From contig JAEEHF010000010.1 in the NCBI GenBank assembly GCA_016280725.1, positions 1 through 63,064 of the forward strand: 63,064 nucleotides of DNA, given 5' to 3'. A program made the position numbers and the translations under genes. Source of the DNA: Bacillota bacterium (GTDB lineage: Bacteria > Bacillota > Clostridia > TANB77 > UBA1234). How positions within the stretch are numbered: position 1 is the stretch's first letter; the number at the start of each line of letters is the position of its first letter. Under the pieces are notes generated by a model. That model was not told the DNA's origin, made no database searches, and saw nothing but the letters and a program-made list of their open reading frames with translations. This document shows, in pieces, positions 47,011-56,451 of the stretch.

Positions 47011-47425
47011 AAAAACAAAAAAGCCTGCGGGATTTCCCGCAGGCATTGAGAAAGAAATTTAGGCTCAAGCTGGGCGATTACCCCCCTCGGCATATGCGCC
47101 ATGGCACGCATGGTAAGCAAGCGTGCTTACCTTTACGCTCAAGCCAAGGTAGCGTATTACTCTACCTAAAGAACAACACCGTGCCTTGCACTGCGCGTTG
47201 AGAACTGCGAGTATCGTCGCTAGTTCTTTTAATAAGGGAGCAGTTGGATTTTTACCAACATCTCGTGGTGCACCTTGCGTAAAATGGTTGTTGACTTGAG
47301 GAGGAGAATCATCAAAAGAAGCTAAACAACCTCTATAGAACAACACCACACGCTTTTATTAAGCCATGCTCCCACATTGGCTTTTATTCTCAAAAAAATG
47401 GAATAAGACGATAATTTTTTGTGTC
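47011..47425 (-). ncRNA. Second structured RNA candidate (about 400 nt)
   Basis: A GC-rich island inside AT-rich DNA, on the minus strand. Supported helices (plus-strand coordinates) are GGGAGC/GCTCCC (47236-47241/47368-47373), GTGGTG/CACCAC (47265/47344), GTTGG/CCAAC (47243/47255), a bulged AGAACTGCGA/TCGC-t-AGTTCT hairpin (47201-47227), GGTAG/CTACC (47148/47162) and GGTAAGC/GCTTACC (47112/47125). The 3' end is a terminator, GCCTGCGGG/CCCGCAGGC (47023-47044) with a T run. A TTGACA-17-TAAAAT promoter lies upstream (within the hairpin at 47436). It contains a 94-codon open frame, but with low-quality start context. It does not show tmRNA or RNase P signatures. A raiA-type or other abundant Firmicute RNA is worth testing first. 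Confidence 0.6.
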
Positions 47426-47435
47426 GCAGGATATT

Positions 47436-47470
47436 TTATAAAACACTTGACAAATTGTCAAGTGTTTTAT
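47436..47470 (-). terminator. Terminator/promoter hairpin downstream of the P-II-like gene
   Basis: AAAACACTTGAC-aattt-GTCAAGTGTTTT is a perfect hairpin 10 nt after the gene. On the minus strand the TTGACA inside it and TAAAAT 17 nt later could also form the promoter of the RNA candidate, so the element may do both jobs. Confidence 0.7.
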
Positions 47471-47479
47471 TATATTTTT

Positions 47480-48151
47480 TTAATTTTCTAAAAAACCCGC
47501 CACTTCGTTAATTGGAAGCGAAAACGAAATAGCTTCACTTGGAGTCCCGCTCCCAGCCTTTTCTTTTATTTCCTTCATAATCGCATTTCTTTTTTCTGTT
47601 TTCGAAACGATAAAGATCATCTCTTTTTCAGCACCAATTAAAGTACCAAAAAACTTTTCTGAGGCTTCTTGTCCAGTTCCTCTTGCATGGACTACAGTTC
47701 CTCCTTCTGCTCCAGCCTTTCTAGCTACTTCCATAACATTGTCTGTATATCCTCTATTTGCAATAATAACAATTAGTTCGTTATCAGTATTTGGCATATA
47801 TCCCACATCCTCTTTTTCAACATCTACGCCTTTTACAATTTTATTTAATGATTTTAAACCATCTATGCTACTTAATGGAACTGTAAATGAAAGTCCAACT
47901 CCAACTTTTTTAAGTTGCATTTTCCCTTCTATTTCATTTAATAATATATGTGACTTTTCCATGGTCATAAAACTAAAAATGACAAATTTATCCGATGAAC
48001 CAATTCCAAGAGTGGCGAGTATTTCTTTTGTTGCTGTTCCCGTTCCAAAAGTTGCTAAGCTAAGCTTTATATCATGTTCTTTAAAGAAATCAAGAAATGC
48101 TTCGCTTTTTTCTCTTTCACCTATTGTGATATTTAAAACAACGTTTTCCAT
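47480..48151 (-). CDS. P-II-like regulator associated with DUF1538 transporter
   Basis: A 223-residue protein with two P-II-like halves. Each has a GxGTA/TGQ-type loop segment (GTGTATKEILATLG and ARGTGQEASEKFFG). P-II proteins sense nucleotides or 2-oxoglutarate and control transporters. The gene starts 10 nt downstream of the DUF1538 gene stop with an AGAGGTGATTT site, so they are co-transcribed. I infer that it gates the neighbouring membrane protein. No T-loop uridylation Tyr is obvious. Confidence 0.75.
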   Translation of the reverse strand: MENVVLNITIGEREKSEAFLDFFKEHDIKLSLATFGTGTATKEILATLGIGSSDKFVIFSFMTMEKSHILLNEIEGKMQLKKVGVGLSFTVPLSSIDGLKSLNKIVKGVDVEKEDVGYMPNTDNELIVIIANRGYTDNVMEVARKAGAEGGTVVHARGTGQEASEKFFGTLIGAEKEMIFIVSKTEKRNAIMKEIKEKAGSGTPSEAISFSLPINEVAGFLEN

Positions 48152-48161
48152 AAATCACCTC

Positions 48162-49688
48162 TTACATTGCTTTTTTCTTAAATACTATTATGTCATCATT
48201 TGATTCTGAACTTTCAAATCCAATGTTAAGTTTAGCTCTATATTTATATAAAACTCCAACTATTTGTATAACAATTAGTGGCATCATGGCAACCATAGAT
48301 ACAAGTCCAAATGCATCCTGCATTACATTTATATTTTTTCTACCAGATGCTTCACAAATTCCAATAATTAATGGCAATATAAAGCTTGCTGTCATTGGAC
48401 CAGATGCAACTCCTCCACTATCAAAAGCGATACCTGTAAAAATTTCTGGCGAAATAAATGTTAAAATTAATGCGATTAAATATCCCGGTATTAAAAAAAC
48501 ATAAATTGGAAATCCATACAGCGCTCTTAAAAGACTAAAAATAAGTGCTATCGCCATACCTATAGATAATGAACTTTGCATTAACTTTTTAGATACAGCA
48601 CCATCTGTAATGTTATTAACTTGTTTTGTCAAGACTTGAACTGCTGGCTCTGCACCAACAACTGCAACGCCTATAAAAATCATTAAAACAAGTATTATTC
48701 CTTTTCCTTCAACACTCATTAATGCTGTTCCAATTTCATTTCCGACTGGTAAAAATCCAACCTTAACTCCTGTTAAAAATATTACAAGTCCAAAGAATGT
48801 ATATAGAAATCCTGTTGCAATCTTTTTAATCTCATTTTTAGGAAGCCTAAGATTAGAAAAATTATATAATATAAAGAAAACTATAATCGGTGCTAAGGAT
48901 TTTGCAACTTCTATACAATTAATTGGGATAGCCTGGAAATATGCATTCTTAATTTCATTTGAATTTGATATAAACAATCGTGTAGTAGATATATATTCAG
49001 CACCACTTATATTAAATAAAATTCCTAGTATCATAACTGCAATTATTGGACCAATTGAACATAAAGATACAAGACCAAAACTATCACTTTCAGAATCTTT
49101 ATCCCCTCTAATAGAGGCAGCACCAATACCTAGCGCAATAATAAATGGCACTGTCATTGGACCAGTGGTTACTCCACCACTATCAAATGCAATCGGTAAA
49201 AAATCTGGTGGAACAAAAAATGATAAAACAAACACGATTATATATAAAAATACTAGTAACCTTGAAAGCTTAATTTTGAAAACAATTCTAAGCATTGCAA
49301 GAGCAAGAAATATACCTACTCCTATCCCAACAGTGCTAATTAATACCATGTTAGGAACTTCACTAATCTGTGTTGCTAAAACTTGCAAATCTGGTTCAGC
49401 TACGGTTGTTATAAGGCCTACTATGAAAGCAATTAAAGCGATTACCCAAATTTTCTTACTCTTACTTAGACTTGCACCTATCCTCTCTCCAATGGCACTC
49501 ATTGACATTTCTGCACCCATAGAGAAAAAGCCCATTCCAAACACAAGAAATATAGCTCCCACAATAAACATTATCATTAAGCTAGATGGAACTGGTATTA
49601 TAAAGAAACAAATTACTGCCACCAAAACTGTAATTGGAAGAACTGAACCAAGCGCCTCCCTAACTTTTTCCTTTAATTTCTCGTTCAA
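48162..49688 (-). CDS. DUF1538 membrane protein (UmpAB-like antiporter)
   Basis: A 508-residue, about 12-helix protein with two internally repeated halves, each carrying IAFDSGGV-T/A-TGPMT (the DUF1538 hallmark) and SFGLVSLCSIGPI or AFGLVSMVAMMPL. The family (UmpA/UmpB in Halomonas) is reported to be a Na+/H+ or K+/H+ antiporter; here both halves are fused in one chain. The start is TTG, 7 nt after GGAG. It is paired with the P-II-like gene. Confidence 0.88.
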   Translation of the reverse strand: MNEKLKEKVREALGSVLPITVLVAVICFFIIPVPSSLMIMFIVGAIFLVFGMGFFSMGAEMSMSAIGERIGASLSKSKKIWVIALIAFIVGLITTVAEPDLQVLATQISEVPNMVLISTVGIGVGIFLALAMLRIVFKIKLSRLLVFLYIIVFVLSFFVPPDFLPIAFDSGGVTTGPMTVPFIIALGIGAASIRGDKDSESDSFGLVSLCSIGPIIAVMILGILFNISGAEYISTTRLFISNSNEIKNAYFQAIPINCIEVAKSLAPIIVFFILYNFSNLRLPKNEIKKIATGFLYTFFGLVIFLTGVKVGFLPVGNEIGTALMSVEGKGIILVLMIFIGVAVVGAEPAVQVLTKQVNNITDGAVSKKLMQSSLSIGMAIALIFSLLRALYGFPIYVFLIPGYLIALILTFISPEIFTGIAFDSGGVASGPMTASFILPLIIGICEASGRKNINVMQDAFGLVSMVAMMPLIVIQIVGVLYKYRAKLNIGFESSESNDDIIVFKKKAM

Positions 49689-49724
49689 AATATCACTCCA
49701 TTCAATGTTGATATTTTTTGTTAT

Positions 49725-50963
49725 TTATTTCCAAAAAATATTTTTGTAAACAATTCTGTCATTATAATCTGACGTGTTATCAATATCTTTTCTAATATTA
49801 TCCTTTGTTTTGTCTAATGAATCTTTTGTGAGGAATAATATTAAAAAGAAAAAAGCAAATATCACAATCATTATAGTGAAAAAGAGTAGATAAAATGTAT
49901 ATTTATCTTCTCCTTGGTAGTGCCCTAGTAAATATACTAATATGGCTGGCAAAAGACCACATAATATAAAAGCTGAAATAGAAAGAATAATTAGTGTCAC
50001 ACCTTCTCTTTTTACTTTACCAATAGCTTTCTTTTTTTTCTTATTGTCAACCGGAAGGCTACTTACTATTTTTCCAGTTTCTCCATTCATAGCAAAACTA
50101 TACAACTTATCTCTAAACAAGTATGTACAAAGCCATACCGGAACGTATACACTATTTTTTTCACTAGTCTTATTAATGGTACAACTAATACTACCATTCT
50201 TTAAGAGTGCTTCACCATTATCATTGTAGCCTTTTATAGCATAGTCTAATCTTTTTTCAATGTCATTTTTTAACAATGATTCTTTTATAATTCTTTCGGG
50301 ATTTTCTAATTGTTTCCCTTCACTATCATTTGAATATGCACTGGAAAATCCTGCAAAATAATATGGTGAAAAATCCACCTTTTTTTCATAGTTAAAAGGA
50401 TGAATTCCTGATATTGTTTTGTCATCTATTTCTCTAATTAAATCAAAAGGAACTATGACATTATATTCTCCTCTTCGACTTGTATTTCCATTATTAGAAT
50501 CTGTATCATTTCCTTTTTGTTCTACATCAATAACTGCATTATATTCATCATAGCTAACCGGAATATATATGCCTTTTATTGATTGAATACTTTTTTCAGA
50601 AAAATCTTTTAATTCTGTATATTCACTTGCTTTACACTGCTCTTTAAATTTTTCAATAAAGGCATCCTTACTGTAATTAAAAGGAATTACTTTGTTAATA
50701 TAGTTTTTTATATAGAACACTTCTTTTGAAAATTCGGTGCTACCACAATAATTACAAACTGCAATCGGAGAATCATCAAGTGATAATATCTGATTTCCAC
50801 AGGAGCTACATGTGTACTTTTGAGCCTCAATGCTTTTTCCATCGTTAAGCCAAGTATCTTCTTGCGGTAACTCCATATAGGAACCACATGCTGGGCAAAA
50901 CAAGTTCTTTCCGTTAACATTATAAACCACATTATCTCCACAATTTGAGCAAGAGAGCTTCAT
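49725..50963 (-). CDS. Zinc-ribbon membrane protein A
   Basis: A 412-residue protein with two N-terminal zinc ribbons (CSNCGDNVVYN...CPACGS and CSSCGN...CNYCGS), an extracytoplasmic-like beta-rich domain with NKVIPFNYSKDAFIEKF and KGIYIPVSYDEY, and two C-terminal membrane helices (VTLIILSISAFILCG and YTFYLLFFTIMIVIFAFFF). It is a paralogue of the interrupted gene at 54248-55595, sharing domain order and the YVPVWL/F segment. It is an intact reference for that gene. Function is unknown. The start follows GGTGAAAAG. Confidence 0.78.
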   Translation of the reverse strand: MKLSCSNCGDNVVYNVNGKNLFCPACGSYMELPQEDTWLNDGKSIEAQKYTCSSCGNQILSLDDSPIAVCNYCGSTEFSKEVFYIKNYINKVIPFNYSKDAFIEKFKEQCKASEYTELKDFSEKSIQSIKGIYIPVSYDEYNAVIDVEQKGNDTDSNNGNTSRRGEYNVIVPFDLIREIDDKTISGIHPFNYEKKVDFSPYYFAGFSSAYSNDSEGKQLENPERIIKESLLKNDIEKRLDYAIKGYNDNGEALLKNGSISCTINKTSEKNSVYVPVWLCTYLFRDKLYSFAMNGETGKIVSSLPVDNKKKKKAIGKVKREGVTLIILSISAFILCGLLPAILVYLLGHYQGEDKYTFYLLFFTIMIVIFAFFFLILFLTKDSLDKTKDNIRKDIDNTSDYNDRIVYKNIFWK

Positions 50964-51000
50964 TTTCTTTTCACCTTATCTTATGCTTATTATTGACTAT

Positions 51001-51546
51001 CTAAATATTGCTTCCATCAGAAAAAGCCTTTCCAACGACATCACCAAGAACCCTATAAGAATTTGAAACCATATCAAAAGCTATGATTCCCATTTTATCT
51101 ACGTCAGGCTTTCCATTTTCATCAAGGTATGCTTCATCACACGAAACATTAACAATCTCTCCAATTAGTGATCCATCTTCAAATGAAATAACTTTACATT
51201 CAAGTGTTAAAGGATATTCTTCTATTATTGGAGCATCAACATGTGGTGCTTTGCTAACGTGAACTCCTGATTTTTCAATTTTATCTTCTTTATTTCCTGA
51301 AACCATTCCAAAGTAATCCGATATTTTTTCTGTATCTTTTGTAGCAAAAGATACTGTAAATTCTTTCTTTAATTCTAAATTATCCGTAGTTTTATGTTTT
51401 GAAAGTGAGATAATAATTTGTCCATAATCATATACTCCACCCCACGCAGCATTCATAACATTAGCTTTTCCATTTCCATCATATGTCCCAATCATAAGTA
51501 CAGGAAGTGGCATAAACATTAATTCTTTACCTAAATCTTTTCTCAT
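51001..51546 (-). CDS. Flavin reductase family protein
   Basis: A 181-residue FMN-binding protein of the flavin reductase/NimA-like split-barrel class. The PLPVLMIGTYDGNGKANVMNAAWGG segment is the FMN contact, followed by SLSKHKTTDNLELKKEFTVSF. Related proteins reduce flavin or are cofactor-dependent electron carriers in anaerobes. ATG 51546 lies 6 nt after GGGGG, and an adjacent ATG at 51549 is too close to it. It is a monocistronic-looking gene. Confidence 0.88.
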   Translation of the reverse strand: MRKDLGKELMFMPLPVLMIGTYDGNGKANVMNAAWGGVYDYGQIIISLSKHKTTDNLELKKEFTVSFATKDTEKISDYFGMVSGNKEDKIEKSGVHVSKAPHVDAPIIEEYPLTLECKVISFEDGSLIGEIVNVSCDEAYLDENGKPDVDKMGIIAFDMVSNSYRVLGDVVGKAFSDGSNI

Positions 51547-51774
51547 CATAATCCCCCTTAATAAAACATCAAATTACCCCAGTTTTATAACATATAACTA
51601 TTATATACTATTTTTAATTAAATTATGGCTTTCCTCTTAAAAATTCATTCATTTTTAATTTTTCAAAAAATTTAAATTTCCTATTTACAAGTAAAATATC
51701 TTATGATATTCTTTCATGAGTCGTCGCACTTTTTAGATTTCGACATCACGAATTTTCTAGGAGGTGTTATTTTT

Positions 51775-52589
51775 ATGCTCATTCATCTTGAAAATGTTTC
51801 AAAAACATTCAAAGTTGCAGAGCGAGGCAGTACGATTAAAGATGTACTTCTTTCATTTGTACATCGAAAATATCGAGAAGTTCACGCACTGCAAGGTATC
51901 TCCTTCGATATCAAACAAGGAGAAATTGTTCGGTTACATAGGACCGAATGGAGCACGGCAAATCCACAACAATCAAAATTATGTGTGGAATACTTACACC
52001 AACATCTGGTAGTTGCATAATTAATGGAAAGGTTCCTTACAAGGAACGAGCCGAGTATGTTAAAAACATTGGCGTTGTGTTCGGGCAACGCAGTCAATTA
52101 TGGTGGGATGTTCCACCCGATGATTCTTTTTATCTCTTACGAGATATCTACAAAATTCCAAAGGACAAATTTGAGTCCACACGAAAGATGCTAATCGAAG
52201 CATTAGATTTGAAATCAATTATTCAAATTCCAACAAGACAGTTAAGTTTAGGTCAGCGAATGCGATGCGAGATAGCAGCCGCACTACTTCACAATCCCAA
52301 AATTTTATTTTTAGATGAACCAACGATTGGATTAGATGCAGTCTCCAAGATTCAGGTTAGAAACTTCATTAAAAAAATCAACAAAGAACTGGGAACTACA
52401 GTAATCCTTACAACACACGATATGCAAGATATTGAGGCACTGACAAATAGGATAATACTAATAGGAAAAGGCAAAAAACTCTTTGATGGAAAACTTTCAG
52501 AGATTAAAGAAAAATACAAAGAGGGCGAAGTAAATACAACAGATGAGATTATTGCTAATATGTACAAAGAATTAAAGCTAGTGTCTTAG
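51775..52589 (+). CDS. ABC transporter ATPase, Walker A restored by two +1 shifts at CGG
   Basis: ATG 51775 follows AGGAGG. The protein runs HLENVSKTFKV...HALQGISFDIKQGEIV, then the zero frame reads GTT-CGG-TTA at 51931 and is lost. Dropping that C gives V-G-YIGPNGA, after which GCA-CGG-CAA at 51956 is again in frame. Dropping its C gives A-G-KSTTIKIMCGILTPTSGS. The result is Walker A GPNGAGKST, then the signature LSLGQRMR, Walker B ILFLDEPTIGLD and H-loop TTHD, 270 residues. The two downstream permease genes are intact, so a working ATPase is expected. It matches the ATPases (COG4586 type) that serve DUF990 exporters. Without correction the Walker A is destroyed. Confidence 0.8.
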
Positions 52590-52634
52590 ATGCACAGTTT
52601 GCACATTGAAAATTAAATATTGAAAGGAGAAAAA

Positions 52635-53432
52635 ATGGGATACTTATCTTTCTTTAAACTAAGATTCGCCATGGGACTTCAGTATAGGTTCTCAGCAATT
52701 GCTGGTTTAGCGACTCAGTTTTTTTGGGGATTTATGATGATTCTTCTTTATGAAGCTTTTTACAAAAACGGAATCCCTACTCCAATGCAGTGGCAAGAAT
52801 TAATCTCTTACGTTTGGCTTGGTCAAGCATTTTACGCTCTTGTATTCTTTAGGGTAATCGATAAAGATATTTTTGAGTGTATAAAAACTGGGCAAATTGC
52901 TTATGAGCTTGTAAGACCCTTAAACATCTATTGGATGTGGTTTACAAAGATATGTGCTCAAAGGCTTTCTGCAACCGCACTCAGATTTCTTCCGGTTATT
53001 ATTGTTGCTGTCTTACTCCCTGAAAACTATAGACTAGGCGGACCAGAAACCATGGAAGCTTTAGTACTATTTATCATAACAATACTACTTGGTTTAGTAA
53101 TATCCACCGCACTTTTAATGCTAGTTTATATTGTTATGTTTTATACAACATCTTGTACTGGAGTATTCAATGTGTTCGGAAGTTTTGCCGTATTCTTTTC
53201 GGGAATGAACCTCCCTATCGTATTCATGCCAGCTGCAATTCAAACACTTTGCTTTATACTTCCATTTAGACTTAGCATGGATTTACCAATGAGAGTATAT
53301 GTAGGCAACATCACAGCCTCCGAGGGCACGCAAACCGTTTTGCTTCAAATTGCTTGGATTTTGGCATTAACTTCTTTTGGAAATTACATGATGAAAAAAA
53401 TAAGCAAAAAAATTGTGGTACAAGGAGGTTAG
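52635..53432 (+). CDS. ABC-2 exporter permease, DUF990 type (first subunit)
   Basis: A 265-residue, six-helix permease. FKLRFAMGLQYRFSAIAGLATQFFWGFMMILLYEAFY at the N-terminus and QAFYALVFFRVIDKDIFECIKTGQIAYELVRPLNIYWMWF are typical of the two-permease DUF990 exporters. ATG 52635 follows AAAGGAG by 5 nt; a TTG at 52620 is less good. It is second of three genes (ATPase, this, second permease) and ends 3 nt before the next start. Substrate unknown; related systems export viologens or peptides. Confidence 0.9.
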   Translation: MGYLSFFKLRFAMGLQYRFSAIAGLATQFFWGFMMILLYEAFYKNGIPTPMQWQELISYVWLGQAFYALVFFRVIDKDIFECIKTGQIAYELVRPLNIYWMWFTKICAQRLSATALRFLPVIIVAVLLPENYRLGGPETMEALVLFIITILLGLVISTALLMLVYIVMFYTTSCTGVFNVFGSFAVFFSGMNLPIVFMPAAIQTLCFILPFRLSMDLPMRVYVGNITASEGTQTVLLQIAWILALTSFGNYMMKKISKKIVVQGG

Positions 53433-53435
53433 CCA

Positions 53436-54215
53436 ATGAGTGTATATTTTAAATCTGCTTGGATGTATATTAAAAGTGAAATGGAATACAAATTGTCATT
53501 CTTTTTAACAATGCTAGGGTCAATGATGAACACGCTATTTGCAGTTTTGGGAATCGTATTTCTACTACAAAAGTTTGGAAGTGTCGGTGGTTGGAGCATT
53601 CATGAAGTGATGCTAACAACAGGCCTTGCAATATTCGGACACGCTAGTTCTGAAATGATTCTATATGGCTTAAATCACTTTCACTTTAAGGTAAAATCCG
53701 GAGTTCTTGACCAAATGATGGTAAGGCCAAGAAGTATCATATTTCAGGTTGTTTGTTCTGAATTTGAACTAAATAAAATAGGAAGACTCATCGAATCAGT
53801 AGTTATACTTATTTACGGATTATTAAATATCAACATAGTTTGGACACCTTATAAAGTCCTTGTATTAGCACTAATGATAATTGGAACATTCATTTTGTTT
53901 TCAGCACTGCTTGTGCTAAAAGGTGCATTTTGTTTTTGGGCAATAGATGGAATGGAGCTGATGAATATATTGCAAGAAGGTGGCAGAGATTTGTCATCCT
54001 ACCCTATTTCAATTTATAAAGATTGGTTTGCAAAGTTTTTTACTTACATTGTACCATTTGGTATGTGTAATTATTTTCCTCTAGTATTTCTACTAGATAA
54101 ACAAGGTGCAACATGGTGGTATGGACTAGCACCACTTGCTACAATACCGTTCACGATTGCAATGCTTGGTCTATGGAAAATTGGACTTGCAAACTATAAA
54201 TCAACAGGATCATAA
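53436..54215 (+). CDS. ABC-2 exporter permease, DUF990 type (second subunit)
   Basis: A 259-residue, six-helix permease related to the preceding one. It has the family features SAWMYIKSEMEYKLSFFLTMLGSMMNTLFAVLGI near the start, HEVMLTTGLAIFGHASSEMILYGLNHFHFKVKSGVLDQMMVRPRS, and SSYPISIYKDWF. The start follows AAGGAGG by 7 nt, only 3 nt after the previous stop, so it is translationally coupled. A strong hairpin follows. Confidence 0.9.
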   Translation: MSVYFKSAWMYIKSEMEYKLSFFLTMLGSMMNTLFAVLGIVFLLQKFGSVGGWSIHEVMLTTGLAIFGHASSEMILYGLNHFHFKVKSGVLDQMMVRPRSIIFQVVCSEFELNKIGRLIESVVILIYGLLNINIVWTPYKVLVLALMIIGTFILFSALLVLKGAFCFWAIDGMELMNILQEGGRDLSSYPISIYKDWFAKFFTYIVPFGMCNYFPLVFLLDKQGATWWYGLAPLATIPFTIAMLGLWKIGLANYKSTGS

Positions 54216-54217
54216 TA

Positions 54218-54250
54218 AAAAAGTCGAGGATTACCTCGACTTTTTTTTTA
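54218..54250. terminator. Bidirectional terminator
   Basis: AAAAAGTCGAGG-atta-CCTCGACTTTTTTTT, a perfect 12-bp hairpin just after the exporter operon and overlapping the end of the convergent gene. Confidence 0.9.
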
Positions 54251-55595
54251 AAACTCATCTTTATCAATTGTATAATTGGCATTACTTGATTGCCTTATGT
54301 TTTTAACTATACCTGTCATATCAATATTCTTTTTAAATTGTCCATTTTCGTACTCTTGAAAAGTTATATTATTTAGGTTGTCTCCAGGGAAAGCATTCAT
54401 ATATTCTTTCCTGCTACGAAAAGTATTATTCTTAAAACTTTGCTGATTCCACGTTTTTATAGGATTTTCCAATACATTTTTAACATTTTTATATTTTGCC
54501 TTAATTCCAAAATATGGTGCAACCACTATACCACCCCAAATTAATGCAAGCGCTCCTCCACCTTCATCATCATCATCGTCATCATATGAACTAGCAAATA
54601 CAAGTGAACAATACCCAATCGTAAGTATTGTAGCAATAAGAATTAATACTGCCATAAGAGAACGAAATTTTATTGGACTAAGTGGAACTTCACCTACAAC
54701 CTTTCCAGTCTGCCCATTAACTGCATAGGAATATTTTTTTCCTTTAAAATTAGTATTTAAAAACCAAACTGGCAATAATACGTATTCTTCCTCACCTTGT
54801 CTTGATAAATCAGAAATAACAAGTCCGTCCTTTATGGGTATATCTTCCTGTTAGTTCTTTAACTTTTCTTTTAGAATGCATAATAGCTCTCATCTCAGAT
54901 TTTTCATTAAGCGATTCTTTTGTTTCATCTGAGCATTCAGCCTGAAAACCTGTAATATATGCAGGATTAAAATCTGTTAGCACATCCAAATTATATGGTT
55001 CTAATGATGACATAACACTATCATCAAGTCTTGTACTCCCATCTACCATAACAAGTGCATCCTGACTAACCTGATGCTCAAACCAAGAATAATATGTATG
55101 CTTATCAGAACGATAAGAGCCTTCGCCTCTTGCATAAGTTCCAATTTTATAGTTGTATAAATAGAATGGAACATATAGCCCTCTAGTCTCTGTTATTAGT
55201 GGATTAAACCTAAATTCGTTTGGTGCTAATATTTTATTAGTAACAAATGTACGATATATATTTACGAAAGAATTCTTATCTATTTTAAATGGAATAACTC
55301 TTTTTGGTTCAAATTTGCCTGTTAGTCTTTGCTTTATAAGTTGCTGGCTACCACAAAAAACACAACGAGTAATTGTAGTTGTTTTATCTGTAACTAATTT
55401 TGCACCACAGCTACTACAATGAAACTCATCATATATATCTGTTTCATTGTAATCCTTTTGAACTTTTTGCTTTTCATACTGATTTGTTTCGAGCTCAGAC
55501 ATTTCAGAATAGCTACCACAGTATTCGCAATATAGCTTCCCAGTCTTTGGGTCAAATGCAATATCAGCACCACATCTTGGACACGGAATTTTCAT
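54248..55595 (-). CDS. Zinc-ribbon membrane protein B, read across a +1 shift at CGG
   Basis: The 5' part has zinc ribbons CPRCGAD...CEYCGS and CSSCGA...CVFCGS, then RVIPFKIDKNSFVNIY and RGLYVPFYLYNY as in the intact paralogue at 49725. It reads AAA-GGA-CGG-ACT and stops at 54810 four codons later. Dropping the C at 54827 gives KG-G-LVISDLSRQGEEEYVLLPVWFLNTNFK, then the membrane helices of the 54248-54775 frame, for a 448-residue protein. The alignment with the intact paralogue (YVPVWL versus YVLLPVWF) shows the join is correct. An Asp-rich stretch (coded near 54575) follows the helix. The start follows AAAGGAT. Confidence 0.78.
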
Positions 55596-55694
55596 TTTAA
55601 TTTATCCTTTCAATAGAATAATAATTTTCTAAAGATATTTTATCACATAATAAATAAATAGTGTTTTTAAAAATATATTACATCGATTAATTGC

Positions 55695-56432
<738 letters not shown>

Positions 56433-56451
56433 ATTCTACCTCAAAAAAAAT

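Noticed and set aside
47065-47349. 94-codon open frame on the minus strand as a protein gene
   Set aside because: It lies entirely in the helix-rich GC island, has no good ribosome site and ends in the RNA terminator region; it is more likely part of an RNA gene.
3669-55595. CGG simply reassigned to another amino acid (as reported for some lineages)
   Set aside because: A reassigned triplet would not change the reading frame; all eight sites need a +1 move, and asd needs CGG as Arg at conserved positions.
3669-55595. Ordinary unrelated pseudogenes
   Set aside because: The shared CGG codon, the same direction of shift and the resulting Gly codon in every case make independent random indels unlikely, though a systematic sequence error is still possible.
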